64,000 nt of DNA from Frateuria flava (GCF_017837635.1 NZ_JAGJRS010000013.1:62001-126000), one strand, 5' to 3'. Counted from the first letter of the stretch, positions 46,862 to 56,107 are shown. Numbers and translations: made by a program. Notes: a model not told the origin generated them from the sequence alone.

Positions 46862-47185
46862 ATCGGCTCCATCGTTGGCTGTTGCCCGCGGGCGGCGTCA
46901 TCCGTGCATGGCGGTCGGCGCGTCACCGGTGACGTGCCGCGAAACGCCGGGACGTTGCCATCGCGTTTGTCGTAGGTGGGTGAATCGGCGGCGTCATGCG
47001 CCATGAGCGGCCCAAGCGAGGTCAGCAGTTCACCGCTCTACGACAGAACCGATGGCAACGTCGCCGCTACGGCGGTCGCCTACACCTGCGCGACGCTGCC
47101 GGCCAGGAGGCTCGCCCGCACGTGCGGGCGAGCGCGCGTGGGCCGGCCAGCGCGACGCGCATGACCCAAGAAACCTGGAGTACCT
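46862..47185. promoter_or_regulatory. Divergent promoter region between the paired sulfotransferase genes
   Basis: 324 bp. A motif reading TTCACC, CTACGACA, CGATGGCAACGT towards each gene occurs twice in inverted orientation: 46945-46976 (minus) and 47038-47066 (plus). The two copies make a long imperfect inverted repeat. A third copy lies before the gene ending at 49919. Confidence 0.6.
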
Positions 47186-48049
47186 ATGTTCGTTTCCGAC
47201 AGGATCGTCTTTCTCGAACTGCAGAAGACCGGATGCACCCACATCCGCAACCTGCTCAAGGAGATCGTCGGCGGCCGCCTGGTGATGCGCCACAACCAGG
47301 CCCCCGAGGAGGTGTTCACCGGCGACCGTTTCTTCCTGGGCTCGGTGCGCGACCCATGGGACTGGCACGTGTCGCTCTGGGCCTACTGCTGCGATGGGCG
47401 GGGCGACCTTTACAGCAACCTGAGCACGCCGGGCATCCGCCTGCGCGACCACGGCTGGAAGCGGGACTTCTTCTCGGTGCTGCGCCTGGTAATGGGCATG
47501 CGGCCGAACTGGCATACCAAGGAGTGGCAGCGCACCTTCCGCGACATCAACGATCCGGGTGCTTTCCGCGAATGGGTGCGCATGCTGCACGACCCGGGCT
47601 ACTGGCGCGACATCGGCGAGGGTTACTGGCGCTTTCCGGTCAATCGCTTCGCCGGCTTGCTGACCTGGCGCTACATGCGCCTGTTCACCTGCCGCAAGAA
47701 CCAGTTCGGCACGCTGCGGGCGGTGACCACGCCCGAGCAACTCATCGAGCACGAGCGGCAGCACTGCTTCGTCGACCGGTTCATCCGCAACGAGCACCTG
47801 GAGGCCGACCTGCTCGAAGCGCTGCGGGCCGCGAACGTCGAGGTGCCCGCGCAGAAGGTCGCCGAGCTGATGGAGCGGCCCAAGACCAACACCTCCTCCA
47901 AGAAGCGCGGCCCCGGCTATTACTACGACGAGCAGACCGAAAAGCTCGTCGGCGACCGCGACCGGTTCATCGTGGAGAAGTTCGGGTATCTCGCCCCGAG
48001 TGCCCGGGCCGCGTGCGACCAGGCGCAACGGGCGCGACAGGCGATCTGA
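47186..48049 (+). CDS. Sulfotransferase family protein, copy 2 of a divergent pair
   Basis: 287 residues, strongly similar to copy 1 over its whole length: IVFLELQKTGCTHIRNLL (5'-PSB), FLGSVRDPWDWHVSLW (3'-PB), MLHDPGYWRDIGEGYW, RPKTNTSSKKRG, FIVEKFGYLAP. ATG at 47186 has GGAG upstream. Divergence is concentrated around residues 75-105, which may set acceptor choice. The pair probably modifies two positions or two sugars of one polymer; this is inference. Confidence 0.82.
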   Translation: MFVSDRIVFLELQKTGCTHIRNLLKEIVGGRLVMRHNQAPEEVFTGDRFFLGSVRDPWDWHVSLWAYCCDGRGDLYSNLSTPGIRLRDHGWKRDFFSVLRLVMGMRPNWHTKEWQRTFRDINDPGAFREWVRMLHDPGYWRDIGEGYWRFPVNRFAGLLTWRYMRLFTCRKNQFGTLRAVTTPEQLIEHERQHCFVDRFIRNEHLEADLLEALRAANVEVPAQKVAELMERPKTNTSSKKRGPGYYYDEQTEKLVGDRDRFIVEKFGYLAPSARAACDQAQRARQAI

Positions 48050-48326
48050 AGCATCGGAACGTCGGTTGCGACCATCGGGTCTTGCGGGACCCGTGCTACC
48101 CAATACACAAACGATGTCCCCTCCGGCAAACGCAACCCATCGCCGTTCCGGAGGCACTCACCGGCAGGCATGCGCAGTGATGACGGGTCCGGGGCCTTGA
48201 AGTAGCGTCGCCCCGCTGTCCGGGGTGGTGGTTCAGGCCCGGTCAGGCGCGTCGTCGAATGGCACCAACCCGCCTTGCGTACCGTCTTAAGGACGGGTGG
48301 TCGGAAGGACAGGAAGAGAGAGCGTC

Positions 48327-49220
48327 ATGAAGATCCTCGCGCCCAAGAAGGCCATCAAGCGCCTTTTCAATTCGCTTCCGGACGCTGGGTTCTACCAGTA
48401 CAAGTCCCTGCAGGTGCATGGACGGTTCTGCAATTTCCGCAACCCGAAGCGCTTCTCCGAAAAGATCTTCTACCGGATGCGCTATCCGGTGCCCGTGTTC
48501 ACCACGCTGGCCGACAAGGTCGCCGCGCGCGACTACGTCGCCCGCACGGTCGGTGCGGACTATGTGGTGCCGGCGTACCTGTCCTGCGACTTGGTCACGC
48601 CTGCGACCTTCGACAACCTGCCCGCCTCGTTCGTGATGAAGACCAGCAATGGCTTCGGGCAGGTCAAGATCGTCCGCGACATGCGCAAGGAAGACCCCGC
48701 GCAGCTGGCCGCGCTGGCCAACGGCTGGCTCGCCGCGGGCGCTGCCTCGCGCAGCCGGGAAAAGCACTACCTCTCGATCCCGCCGAAGATCCTCTTCGAG
48801 AAGGCGCTGCTGGACGGCGGCAATGCGCCGGACGACTACAAGTTCAACGTGTTCAACTCGCCAGGCCGCGAGCCGTTCGTGTTCATCCAGCACATGCACG
48901 GCCGCTTCCGCGATCTCGAACAACAGCTGTACCTGGAGGACTGGTCGCCGGCGCCCTTCGAGATGGACCTGCCACTGCTGCGTCCCAGCTCAGGCACCAC
49001 CGAGAAGCCCGAGGCGCTGCCCGAGATGCTGGCGCTGGCCAAGAAGCTGGCGCAGCCGCTCGGTTACCTGCGCGTGGACTTCTACGTGCACCAGGGCAAG
49101 GTCTACGTCGGCGAGCTGACCGTCACACCGGGCGCGGGCACCTATGTGTTCACGCCAAAAGCCTGGGACCTGTCGCTGGGCGAGCGCTTCGGCTGGCCCG
49201 AGCATCCCACCGAAGCCTGA
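48327..49220 (+). CDS. TupA-like ATP-grasp protein, copy 2
   Basis: 297 residues, paralogous to copy 1: NPKRFSEKIFYRMRYPVPVF, LADKVAARDYVARTVG, FVMKTSNGFGQVKIV, DDYKFNVFNSPGREPFVFIQ, LAQPLGYLRVDFYVHQGKVYVGELTVTPGAG in part. ATG at 48327 has GAGAG-type purines upstream. It follows the second sulfotransferase by 277 bp and ends at a shared bidirectional terminator. Likely attaches an amino acid or similar group to a glycan; substrate unknown. Confidence 0.85.
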   Translation: MKILAPKKAIKRLFNSLPDAGFYQYKSLQVHGRFCNFRNPKRFSEKIFYRMRYPVPVFTTLADKVAARDYVARTVGADYVVPAYLSCDLVTPATFDNLPASFVMKTSNGFGQVKIVRDMRKEDPAQLAALANGWLAAGAASRSREKHYLSIPPKILFEKALLDGGNAPDDYKFNVFNSPGREPFVFIQHMHGRFRDLEQQLYLEDWSPAPFEMDLPLLRPSSGTTEKPEALPEMLALAKKLAQPLGYLRVDFYVHQGKVYVGELTVTPGAGTYVFTPKAWDLSLGERFGWPEHPTEA

Positions 49221-49254
49221 GCGGTCCCGAGGATCTGCAGGAGCCCGGACGTAC

Positions 49255-49278
49255 AAAACGCCCCGAGCGGGGCGTTTT
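49255..49278. terminator. Bidirectional terminator
   Basis: AAAACGCCCC-GAGC-GGGGCGTTTT lies between convergent genes and has T runs on both strands. Confidence 0.93.
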
Positions 49279-49307
49279 GAACATCCGCAACGGACAGGTT
49301 CCTGTCG

Positions 49308-49919
49308 TCAGGCCAGCCGCACGCCCATGTGCGCGAGCTGCGCCTTGCCCTTCTTCAGCAGCTTCGCGACCAGTGCGCGATCGCCGGCCTTGTTGGCGTG
49401 GGGGAACGGCATCGCAGGCATCGGCTTGCCCAGGAAGGGCGCGAGCTTCTCCCAACCGTCGCCCTTGGCCAGCTCCATCACCAGCAGGTCGTCGGGACGA
49501 TCGCGGAAATACTCCTGCACCTCGCGGTTGTGCGTCTCGTAGCGGCGGACGTAGACCTCCTCGTTGCCTTGCGGGCAGCCGTGGGTATCGCCGTAGATCC
49601 ACTTGCGCATGGCCGTCTCGCGCTCGCCGAAATGCTTGAGCTGGCTGCGCAGCCACGACTCGGTACTGCGCATGGTCAGCACGAACTTGCTGCCCGGGTA
49701 GCGCAGGTCCAGCTCCCTGTAGAGGATCGGCCACGGGTTGTCCTGGAACGCGTCGTACTTCTCGACCAGATCCCAGGCCATCGGGCGAACCTTGGTGGCG
49801 ATGTCCGGATTGCGCACGCCGTTCGGCCCGGTCACCCGGTAGCCGAGCACCTGCAGTGCCTCGGCAAGGCTGGTGGTTCCGGTCTTGTGGAAACCGATGC
49901 AGAAAACTTTGGCCGTCAC
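49308..49919 (-). CDS. Sulfotransferase family protein (short type)
   Basis: 203 residues. N-terminal VFCIGFHKTGTTSLAEAL is a 5'-phosphosulfate-binding loop; FVLTMRSTESWLRSQ is the 3'-phosphate region; WEKLAPFLGKPMPAMPFPHANKA is the family end block (first 20 residues of it). Start is GTG at 49917-49919 with AAGGAG seven bases upstream, far better than any upstream ATG. A copy of the CGATGGCAACGT motif lies about 150-185 bp upstream. Confidence 0.87.
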   Translation of the reverse strand: MTAKVFCIGFHKTGTTSLAEALQVLGYRVTGPNGVRNPDIATKVRPMAWDLVEKYDAFQDNPWPILYRELDLRYPGSKFVLTMRSTESWLRSQLKHFGERETAMRKWIYGDTHGCPQGNEEVYVRRYETHNREVQEYFRDRPDDLLVMELAKGDGWEKLAPFLGKPMPAMPFPHANKAGDRALVAKLLKKGKAQLAHMGVRLA

Positions 49920-50315
49920 CTTGGATCTCCTTGTGTGCGGTATCGGGTACGCGCGGTGGTTGTTGATCGACGGCTGCGGCGTTTGCACGTCGTTGTCCGG
50001 TGCTGGGCGGCCGCCGTTTGCGAAGGGCCGCCGCCCATGTCGGCTGTCGTCCCTGGCCCGCGGCCGCACCGCAGCGAACGTTGCCATCGCGGCCGTCGCA
50101 AGCGGGTGAATGGCGCGCCTGCCGAAGGTGCCGAAACCGCCGGCCGCCACCACCATCTCCCGCGTTCGAGGAGGAAGGCTCCGGAGCGCGACTGCGCGCT
50201 CTGGTCGCGATCCCGGCCCTTCCCTGACCACGCGAGGTGGGCAGGAGGACGAGTCTTGCCACAGGCACGCCTGCGTCGCACCGAACGTATCCGGCGGATA
50301 GCGCCCGGCACAGGA
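49920..50315 (-). promoter_or_regulatory. Intergenic region with sulfotransferase upstream motif
   Basis: 396 bp, no gene seen. At 50071-50104 the minus strand carries TTGCGACGGC and CGATGGCAACGTTCG preceded by ATTCACCC, matching the two motifs at 46945-46976 and 47038-47066. At 50180-50212 a GGAGCGCGACTGCGCGCTC stretch resembles a REP remnant. Confidence 0.5.
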
Positions 50316-51158
50316 TCAGGCGTAGCCGAACTTCGCCATGTGCGCGCCGCAGGTATGCTCGATGAGCGCGAGGTTGCGCTCGCCGAAAAATGCTTCCGTG
50401 GAAAGCGAACGATGGCCGTGATGCGTCGGCCGCCGGGCCAGCCTGGCGTCGACGTCGGTCCGCAGTTCCAGGCCAAGAAGCTCGGCGAGGTCGGCGATGA
50501 GGGCGCCGCGGTCTTCCAGGAAATCCTCATAGCGCACCAGGTGCACTGGTGTGCCGGCAGCGAAGTACGCGTCGACGCCCCGCACCCATCGCTGGGCCAG
50601 ACGGCCGATATAGTTCGCCCGCCCGTCCAGGCCCAGCCCCCGGCCGTCCAGGACCGCGCGCCAGCCGCCTTCGCGGGCGAGCCGGCGGTTTTCGGCCGGC
50701 CCCAGGTGTTCGAGGTCGCCGCGCATGTGCAGCCGGTCGAGGATGCTGCGGATGTTCTGCCGTGGATCACGCACGATGAACACCTGCGGCGACTCGGGAA
50801 ACACTTGTTGCAGCTCGCGGTACAGGAACACGAAGTCCGGGTCCTTGACGATGCGGGCGGAAAAATACGCCGGATACTTGCGCACGAATGCGTCGAGCGG
50901 CAGGTTTCCTTCCAGCACGTCCGGCAGCAGGTAGCCGTCGCCGTCGCTGCGCAGCACGCGCCAGAAGGGATCGTTGCTGATCGACAGGCCGGTCGCCTCG
51001 GCCAGCAGCGCCGCGATGGCGGTCGTGCCCGACTTGGGACTGCCGCCGAAGATCACCGGACTGGGAAACACCGCGGCCGTGCGATGCCGGCAATAGCGGA
51101 TGGCGCCGGACACCGCCTGGCGCAGCGGATGCGACACGCGAAGCCATGTTCCCTGCAT
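50316..51158 (-). CDS. Sulfotransferase domain protein
   Basis: 280 residues. VIFGGSPKSGTTAIAALL is the 5'-phosphosulfate-binding loop and QVFIVRDPRQNIRSIL the 3'-phosphate site; the middle and C-terminal parts (VHLVRYEDFLEDRGALIADLAELLGL) fit the sulfotransferase fold. ATG at 51156-51158 has AGGAGG six bases upstream. 44 bp separate it from the flippase gene stop, so the two are probably one transcript. Confidence 0.88.
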   Translation of the reverse strand: MQGTWLRVSHPLRQAVSGAIRYCRHRTAAVFPSPVIFGGSPKSGTTAIAALLAEATGLSISNDPFWRVLRSDGDGYLLPDVLEGNLPLDAFVRKYPAYFSARIVKDPDFVFLYRELQQVFPESPQVFIVRDPRQNIRSILDRLHMRGDLEHLGPAENRRLAREGGWRAVLDGRGLGLDGRANYIGRLAQRWVRGVDAYFAAGTPVHLVRYEDFLEDRGALIADLAELLGLELRTDVDARLARRPTHHGHRSLSTEAFFGERNLALIEHTCGAHMAKFGYA

Positions 51159-51202
51159 GGTGTCCTCCTGCCCGACCGGGCACCCTCATGCCCGCCGCAT
51201 GT

Positions 51203-52714
51203 TCAGCGCTTGCGCGAGCGCAACTCCTCCAGCACCGACATGAGGTCGCGAAGGTGCGCCCGCCCCGATGCATTGGCCAGCCACGCTCCCAGGTACAGGC
51301 CGCCGTAGATCAGCGCATCCAGGAACACCCACCGCACCGGCCATTCGGTCATCGTGTGCTGCAGGCCCCACAGGATGGCGGCCACGCCGATGGACGTGGC
51401 CGCCGGCCGCGCCAGCGTCTTGGCCGTGGTCCACAGGTCGACCGGCGTGCCGCGGTAGGCGTTGTGCAGCGAGGGCACCACCAGCAGCACGCGGGTGGCG
51501 CTGAAGGAGACCGCGATGCCGAAAGCGCCCCACGGCAGGCCGATGAAGAACGCCGCCAGCGTCACCGGCGTGGCGATGCCCTGCCAGAACAGCCTGCGAT
51601 CGGTGCGCCCCAGCGACGTGTAGACCCAGTTGCCGGCGATGTTGAAGGTACCGATGAATGCGGCGACACCGAGCGCCTGGAACAGCGGCACCGTAGGCAG
51701 CCACTTCGGCCCCAGGGCGATCTGGATGACCGAGCGCGCATCCACCCACAGGAAGCACACGATCGGCATGCCGACGAACACGATCGCGCCCAGCGCGCGG
51801 TAATAGAACCGGCAGAAGCGCTTGGGCTGGTGCTGCAATCGGCTCAACGCCGGCAACATCACCGAGGACAACGGTGCGTTGATCTGCTGGATCGGCAACA
51901 GCAACAGCCGATAGGCGAGCGTGTAGAAACCCAGCGCGGCATCGGAGATGTAGCGGCCGATGAGCACGTTGTCGACGTTGCGGTTGGCGAAGTTGAGGAT
52001 GCTCGATGCACTCTGGTTGGCGCCGAGCTTGACCATCGGGCGTACGCCGCTGCGGCGGCGGGGCAATCCCGGCACCCAGCGGCAGAAGCCGTAGAGCATC
52101 ACCAGCGTGACCAGCGCCATGGTGTATTGCTGGATGACGAAGGACCAGTAGCCGGCGCCCATCGACGCGGCGATCACCGCGGCGACGAAGCCGGACAGCA
52201 GCGCCACCAGGTCGCCGCTGACCTTCTGCATGAAGCGCATCTGTCGCTGCAGCAGCGCGCGATGTTGCACGCCCAGGCTGCTGATCAGCACCACGCCGGC
52301 CATGGCCAGGCCGATCGCCAGCACGCGCGGGTCCTTGTAGAACCACGCCATCGCCGGACTGAGCGCAGCAACCAGCGCCGCCGCCGTGAGTCCCAGCAGC
52401 ACATTGAGCCAGAACAGCGTGCTGACCTGGCCATGGTTGATCTGCGCCTGCTGCACGGTCGCCAGCGACAGCCCACCGGTCTGGATGGTGGTGATGAAGC
52501 CGGTCAGCGCGATGGTCTTGCCGTAGACGCCGAAGTCCTCCGGCAACAGCAGCCGCGCCAGCAACGCCATGCCGCCGACCTGCAGCAGCAGCCGCGCCGC
52601 CTGGCTGGAAATGGTCACCGCCGCGCCGCGCACGCTGCGCTTGCGCAGGTCCTGGTGCAGGTGGTCCGTCTCGAACAGGATGCGGTGGGCGGCGCTTGCG
52701 TGCGTGTCGGTCAT
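51203..52714 (-). CDS. Wzx-like polysaccharide flippase (MOP superfamily)
   Basis: 503 residues with about 12-14 hydrophobic helices, the WzxC-type MOP layout (RGAAVTISSQAARLLLQVGG, LLLPEDFGVYG, FANRNVDNVLIGRY, LPIQQINAPLSSVMLPALSR). It would flip lipid-linked oligosaccharide across the inner membrane. ATG at 52712-52714; ribosome site weak. It is in a run of minus-strand genes with a GT2 and two sulfotransferases. No Wzy polymerase, Wza or Wzc gene is seen in the window. Confidence 0.92.
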   Translation of the reverse strand: MTDTHASAAHRILFETDHLHQDLRKRSVRGAAVTISSQAARLLLQVGGMALLARLLLPEDFGVYGKTIALTGFITTIQTGGLSLATVQQAQINHGQVSTLFWLNVLLGLTAAALVAALSPAMAWFYKDPRVLAIGLAMAGVVLISSLGVQHRALLQRQMRFMQKVSGDLVALLSGFVAAVIAASMGAGYWSFVIQQYTMALVTLVMLYGFCRWVPGLPRRRSGVRPMVKLGANQSASSILNFANRNVDNVLIGRYISDAALGFYTLAYRLLLLPIQQINAPLSSVMLPALSRLQHQPKRFCRFYYRALGAIVFVGMPIVCFLWVDARSVIQIALGPKWLPTVPLFQALGVAAFIGTFNIAGNWVYTSLGRTDRRLFWQGIATPVTLAAFFIGLPWGAFGIAVSFSATRVLLVVPSLHNAYRGTPVDLWTTAKTLARPAATSIGVAAILWGLQHTMTEWPVRWVFLDALIYGGLYLGAWLANASGRAHLRDLMSVLEELRSRKR

Positions 52715-52840
52715 GGGTGGCGGATCGGAGGCGGGCTCGACCGTGGGTCGGGGCCGCGAACGTTGGAGGGATTGACGTGAACCGGCCGTATAGCGGCCGT
52801 CCGGGCACGAAGGGTCGCCGCTGCGGCGCATGGAGACGTC

Positions 52841-53788
52841 CTATCGCTGCGCGATACGCCGGTATACCGAACTGGTGCTGGCCTTGACGCGCGAGGCAAT
52901 GCGGGTACCCAGGAAGGAAGCCAGCAGCGCACTGCGCGCGTTGTAGCCGCGGTTGTGGAAGCCGAACTCACGTGCCTTGGCGCTCCATCGCGCACCCGAG
53001 GCACTGTCGCCGTAGGCGTAGGCGACCCAGGCGGTCTTGCAGCACAGACGGCCCAGGGCGAACCGCTCGTCCTGGCCGTCGCCGCTGGACAAGCGCGAGC
53101 GTACCCAGCCTTCGATCTGCTCGAACACCACGTCGGCGGCGTACATCACGTCCTTGATCTGCGCCTTGGTGACGCGATGGGGCGAGTTGTGCTGCCAGTA
53201 GACGCCATTGCCCTGGCTGGAGATCGCCACCTTCAGGCCGCGGATCAGCGCGCGGATCATCAGCTCGCCGTCCTGGTCCTTGCGCAGCCGTTCGTCCCAG
53301 GCGCCGATCGCTCGGATCGCGTCGGTCCGCCAGGCGATGCAGCAGGGCGGGAAGAACGCATGCATCACCCAGTGGAAGATGCGCTCGCCGTTGTCCAGCG
53401 ATGGCGGCTGGCGCAGCATGCCGCGCTCGCGTCCCTCGCCGTCGTACACCCACGGGCCGATCGCCACGTCCGCGCGCTCGCGTTCGAGCACGTCGACCAG
53501 GCCGGCAAGCAGGCCGTTCTCCACGTAGTCGTCCGAATCCAGGAACATCACGTAGTCGGTGTCCACCTGGGCCAGCCCCAGGTTGCGCGCGTGCGGCGCG
53601 CCACCGTTCTGCTGCAGCGAGAACAGCCGCGCCCCAGTCGCCTGGACCACCTTGCCGGTACCGTCGAGCACACCGTCCTCGACCACGATGATGTTGCGCT
53701 CGGCCACGCCCTCGGCGATCGCCGAGCGGATCGTGCGTTCGACCCAGCGCTCGGAACGGTAGGCAGGCACCACCACGCTGAGGTTCAT
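52841..53788 (-). CDS. Glycosyltransferase family 2
   Basis: 315-residue GT-A enzyme: SVVVPAYRSERWVERTI, NIIVVEDGV, NGGAPHARNLGL, DYVMFLDSDDYV (DxD-type metal site), and a later WDERLRKDQDGELMIRA acid/catalytic block. ATG at 53786-53788 has AGGGGGAA upstream. It lies 126 bp before the flippase gene. Donor and acceptor unknown; probably builds the repeat unit. Confidence 0.92.
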   Translation of the reverse strand: MNLSVVVPAYRSERWVERTIRSAIAEGVAERNIIVVEDGVLDGTGKVVQATGARLFSLQQNGGAPHARNLGLAQVDTDYVMFLDSDDYVENGLLAGLVDVLERERADVAIGPWVYDGEGRERGMLRQPPSLDNGERIFHWVMHAFFPPCCIAWRTDAIRAIGAWDERLRKDQDGELMIRALIRGLKVAISSQGNGVYWQHNSPHRVTKAQIKDVMYAADVVFEQIEGWVRSRLSSGDGQDERFALGRLCCKTAWVAYAYGDSASGARWSAKAREFGFHNRGYNARSALLASFLGTRIASRVKASTSSVYRRIAQR

Positions 53789-54241
53789 GCTTCCCCCTGG
53801 CCTGTTGCCGTGCTTGCGGTCGATCGGATCCATCTAGCCAAGCCCTTCACTTCGTTCGGATTGCAGGCCGGTCCGCACTTTCGCAAGCGGCAGGCCCGGG
53901 GCCTTCGGCCGTCCCTCGCAAGGGGCGTCCGCGCGGCCTGTTTGCCGGCCCGATGATTGGGGTTTTGCCGTGAAATCGTCGTTCAAGAAGCGCAAGCATG
54001 AGCAAGCCCGACGTTCCCCAGGCTGAGCCTCCCGCTGCCGGGGAGGGGGCTGGGTGAGGGGCCGGGCTCGCGGGGAACCGGTTGCCTGCGGGCAACAAAG
54101 CTCTGAAAAGCCACGTTGGTTGGGCGCCTCGCGCGAGCGCCCTCAACCTCCCCCGGAGGAGAGAGAGAACCCATGTCTGCGGTCCGGCGGGTGTCGTTCA
54201 GCTTGCCCCTTCGCCCCGAACAGAGAGCCAGCGCGGGCTTT
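53789..54241. other. Intergenic region with a C-rich repeat copy
   Basis: 453 bp, no credible gene. The GT2 promoter is probably at about 53800-53990. A C-rich element copy lies at about 54025-54165 (GCCGGGCTCGCGGGGAACC, CCTCCCCCGGAGGAGAGAG). Confidence 0.5.
54025..54165. repeat. C-rich repeat copy, diverged
   Basis: GGGAGGGGGCTGGGTGAGGGG, GCCGGGCTCGCGGGG and CTCCCCCGGAGGAG match the family with more changes than other copies. Confidence 0.6.
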
Positions 54242-54937
54242 TCAGTAGTGATAACCCAGCAACCGCATCTCGTCGCCGAAGGTCCGGTCGACCCAGTCGC
54301 GCTCTTCCTCGCCCAGCACCTCGCGGTAGCCGCGCGCGTCGCTGCGCTTCCTCACCTTGGTATGGGGGAGCTCGAGCGGTTCGGGCAGTCCGATGATCCT
54401 GCGCACCTCTTCGAGTTCCTCGTGGATCGACTCGAAGCGGCAGATGCGATCGACCGCCACCTTGCCGTCCAGCGTGTACACCTCGTAGCCGCGCTTCTTG
54501 AGCATCATCGCCCGCGACGTGCGAATGAAGCGGGACAAGGGCAGCCGCGACGGCGAGGACCGATGCGCCCAGTGGTAGTACGAGATCAGGCGGTCGTAGG
54601 GGTTGCGCTCGAAGCAGAACTTGAAATAGCTGTTCCACACCTCCGGGCCCACGAAATCGCGTACTTCCCGCCCCGTCATGTGGTTGTAGAAGCGGGACCG
54701 GCGCTTGCCCTTGAACACGCGTTCGACGACATCGCGAACGCCGTATTCGTACCAGGGCGCCAGGTGGTGTTGCGGCCCGCGGTAGCCCAGCGCCTGGCGG
54801 GTTTCCTCGTCCACCGGCGAGATCGGCGTGATGATGTCGTCCGGGCCGCAGAACTTCGACAGCGCGATCTCGATCGACGTGCCGGCCGTCTTGTTGGTCT
54901 TGAGGAAGATGAACTTGTGCTTGTGTGAAACGATCAT
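54242..54937 (-). CDS. Sulfotransferase family 2-type protein
   Basis: 231 residues: KFIFLKTNKTAGTSIEIAL is the 5'-phosphosulfate-binding loop and FKFCFERNPYDRLISYYHW the 3'-phosphate site (RNPYDR), as in carbohydrate (Sulfotransfer_2) enzymes. ATG at 54935-54937 has AGGA nine bases upstream. Upstream, 55013-55040 carries a segment shared with the cysD region. No signal peptide. Confidence 0.88.
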   Translation of the reverse strand: MIVSHKHKFIFLKTNKTAGTSIEIALSKFCGPDDIITPISPVDEETRQALGYRGPQHHLAPWYEYGVRDVVERVFKGKRRSRFYNHMTGREVRDFVGPEVWNSYFKFCFERNPYDRLISYYHWAHRSSPSRLPLSRFIRTSRAMMLKKRGYEVYTLDGKVAVDRICRFESIHEELEEVRRIIGLPEPLELPHTKVRKRSDARGYREVLGEEERDWVDRTFGDEMRLLGYHY

Positions 54938-55083
54938 GGCAGTCTTCCTAACTCGCCCGCAGCAGGGGATGCCGCGCCGGCGCAGTGTCCTGCGCCCGGG
55001 CGGCAAGGCTCGTACATTCTTTCGACAGAAACGTGGAGGGAGCGTCAGCGTCGCGTCCGCTTCCGATGTCCACGCAGGCCTCG

Positions 55084-55965
55084 TCAGGCAGGCGCGTGGG
55101 CGCGGCGGCGCAGCCCGCGTACGACGGTGCGGCGCATCTTGTTGGCCAGGCCGATGGTGCTGGCGAACAGGTATTCGTACCTGCTGAGAAGCCCCTGGCG
55201 CACCAGCTTGCGGCGCAGGTCGCGCCGGCCGCGGTGGATCGCGTCGAAATCGTCGCTCAGGCCGACCTCGCCGTTCTCGCGCCGGTTCCAGATCGCCAGC
55301 ACCTGGTCGATCTTGGCGCAGCGGTAGCCGGACAGCACGATCTGCGACCACAGCAGATAGTCCTCCGAGCGGCGGAACTCCTCGTCGAAGCGGAACGGAA
55401 GGTCGCGGCGCAACACCACCGAGGCGGTCGGAAAGGGGTTGCGCACCAGCAAGGTGCCACGCCCCACGATATCCACGCCCACCGTCGCCCGCGGCGGCGG
55501 CAGCACCGTACCGCGCGGCCGCACCTGCATCTGGTGGGCGATCAGCGCGATCTCCGGGTCGGCCTCCAGCGCCGCCATCTGCAGCTCCAGCTTGCGCGGG
55601 CCCCAGCTGTCGTCGGCATCGAGGAACGCAATGTAGGGCTGCTGCGCCTGCTGCCAACCGACATTGCGCGCGTGCGAGGGTCCGCGGTTGGCCGGCAGCG
55701 CGATCACCCGGATCCAGTCGGTGCCGTAGGCCGCGGCGACCCGATGCAGCGCCCCGATCGTGTCGTCGCCGCTGGCGTCCTCCACCAGCAGCACCTCGGC
55801 CGGGCGCAGTGTCTGCGCGGCGATCGAGGCGACCGCGTCGTCGATGGTTTCCGCACAGCGGTAGCACGGCACCACCACGCTTACCGGTGCAAACGCCCCC
55901 GAAGGCATGGCCCGGGCCCGGGCATCCCCTTCCAGGACGACGTGAGCCTCACGCTCCTTGTTCAT
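55084..55965 (-). CDS. Glycosyltransferase family 2
   Basis: 293 residues: VSVVVPCYRCAETIDDAV, VLLVEDASGDDT, NRGPSHARNVGW, YIAFLDADDSW (DxD), and FRRSEDYLLWSQIVLSGYR. ATG at 55963-55965 has GAGG seven bases upstream. A basic C-terminus (RRTVVRGLRRRAHAPA) may touch the membrane. Separated by 146 bp from the sulfotransferase gene downstream. Confidence 0.92.
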   Translation of the reverse strand: MNKEREAHVVLEGDARARAMPSGAFAPVSVVVPCYRCAETIDDAVASIAAQTLRPAEVLLVEDASGDDTIGALHRVAAAYGTDWIRVIALPANRGPSHARNVGWQQAQQPYIAFLDADDSWGPRKLELQMAALEADPEIALIAHQMQVRPRGTVLPPPRATVGVDIVGRGTLLVRNPFPTASVVLRRDLPFRFDEEFRRSEDYLLWSQIVLSGYRCAKIDQVLAIWNRRENGEVGLSDDFDAIHRGRRDLRRKLVRQGLLSRYEYLFASTIGLANKMRRTVVRGLRRRAHAPA

Positions 55966-56055
55966 GACCGACCTCGACCGTGCGGAAATTTAACGACCTA
56001 GGATTGACCGGCCCGGATCAATGCGTCGTCAAAGCCGCCGCGGCGGGGCGCAGGC

Positions 56056-56084
56056 AAAAAAAGGGGCAGCCTGAAGGCTGCCCC
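56056..56084 (-). terminator. Terminator of the minus-strand beta-helix gene
   Basis: Minus strand GGGGCAGCC-TTCA-GGCTGCCCC followed by TTTTTTT. Confidence 0.93.
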
Positions 56085-56107
56085 GGGGAGTACCCAGCCG
56101 ATGAGGC

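Noticed and set aside
48250-48290. Sigma-54 promoter TGGCAC...TTGC before the second ATP-grasp gene
   Set aside because: Spacing between the two boxes is nine bases instead of five.
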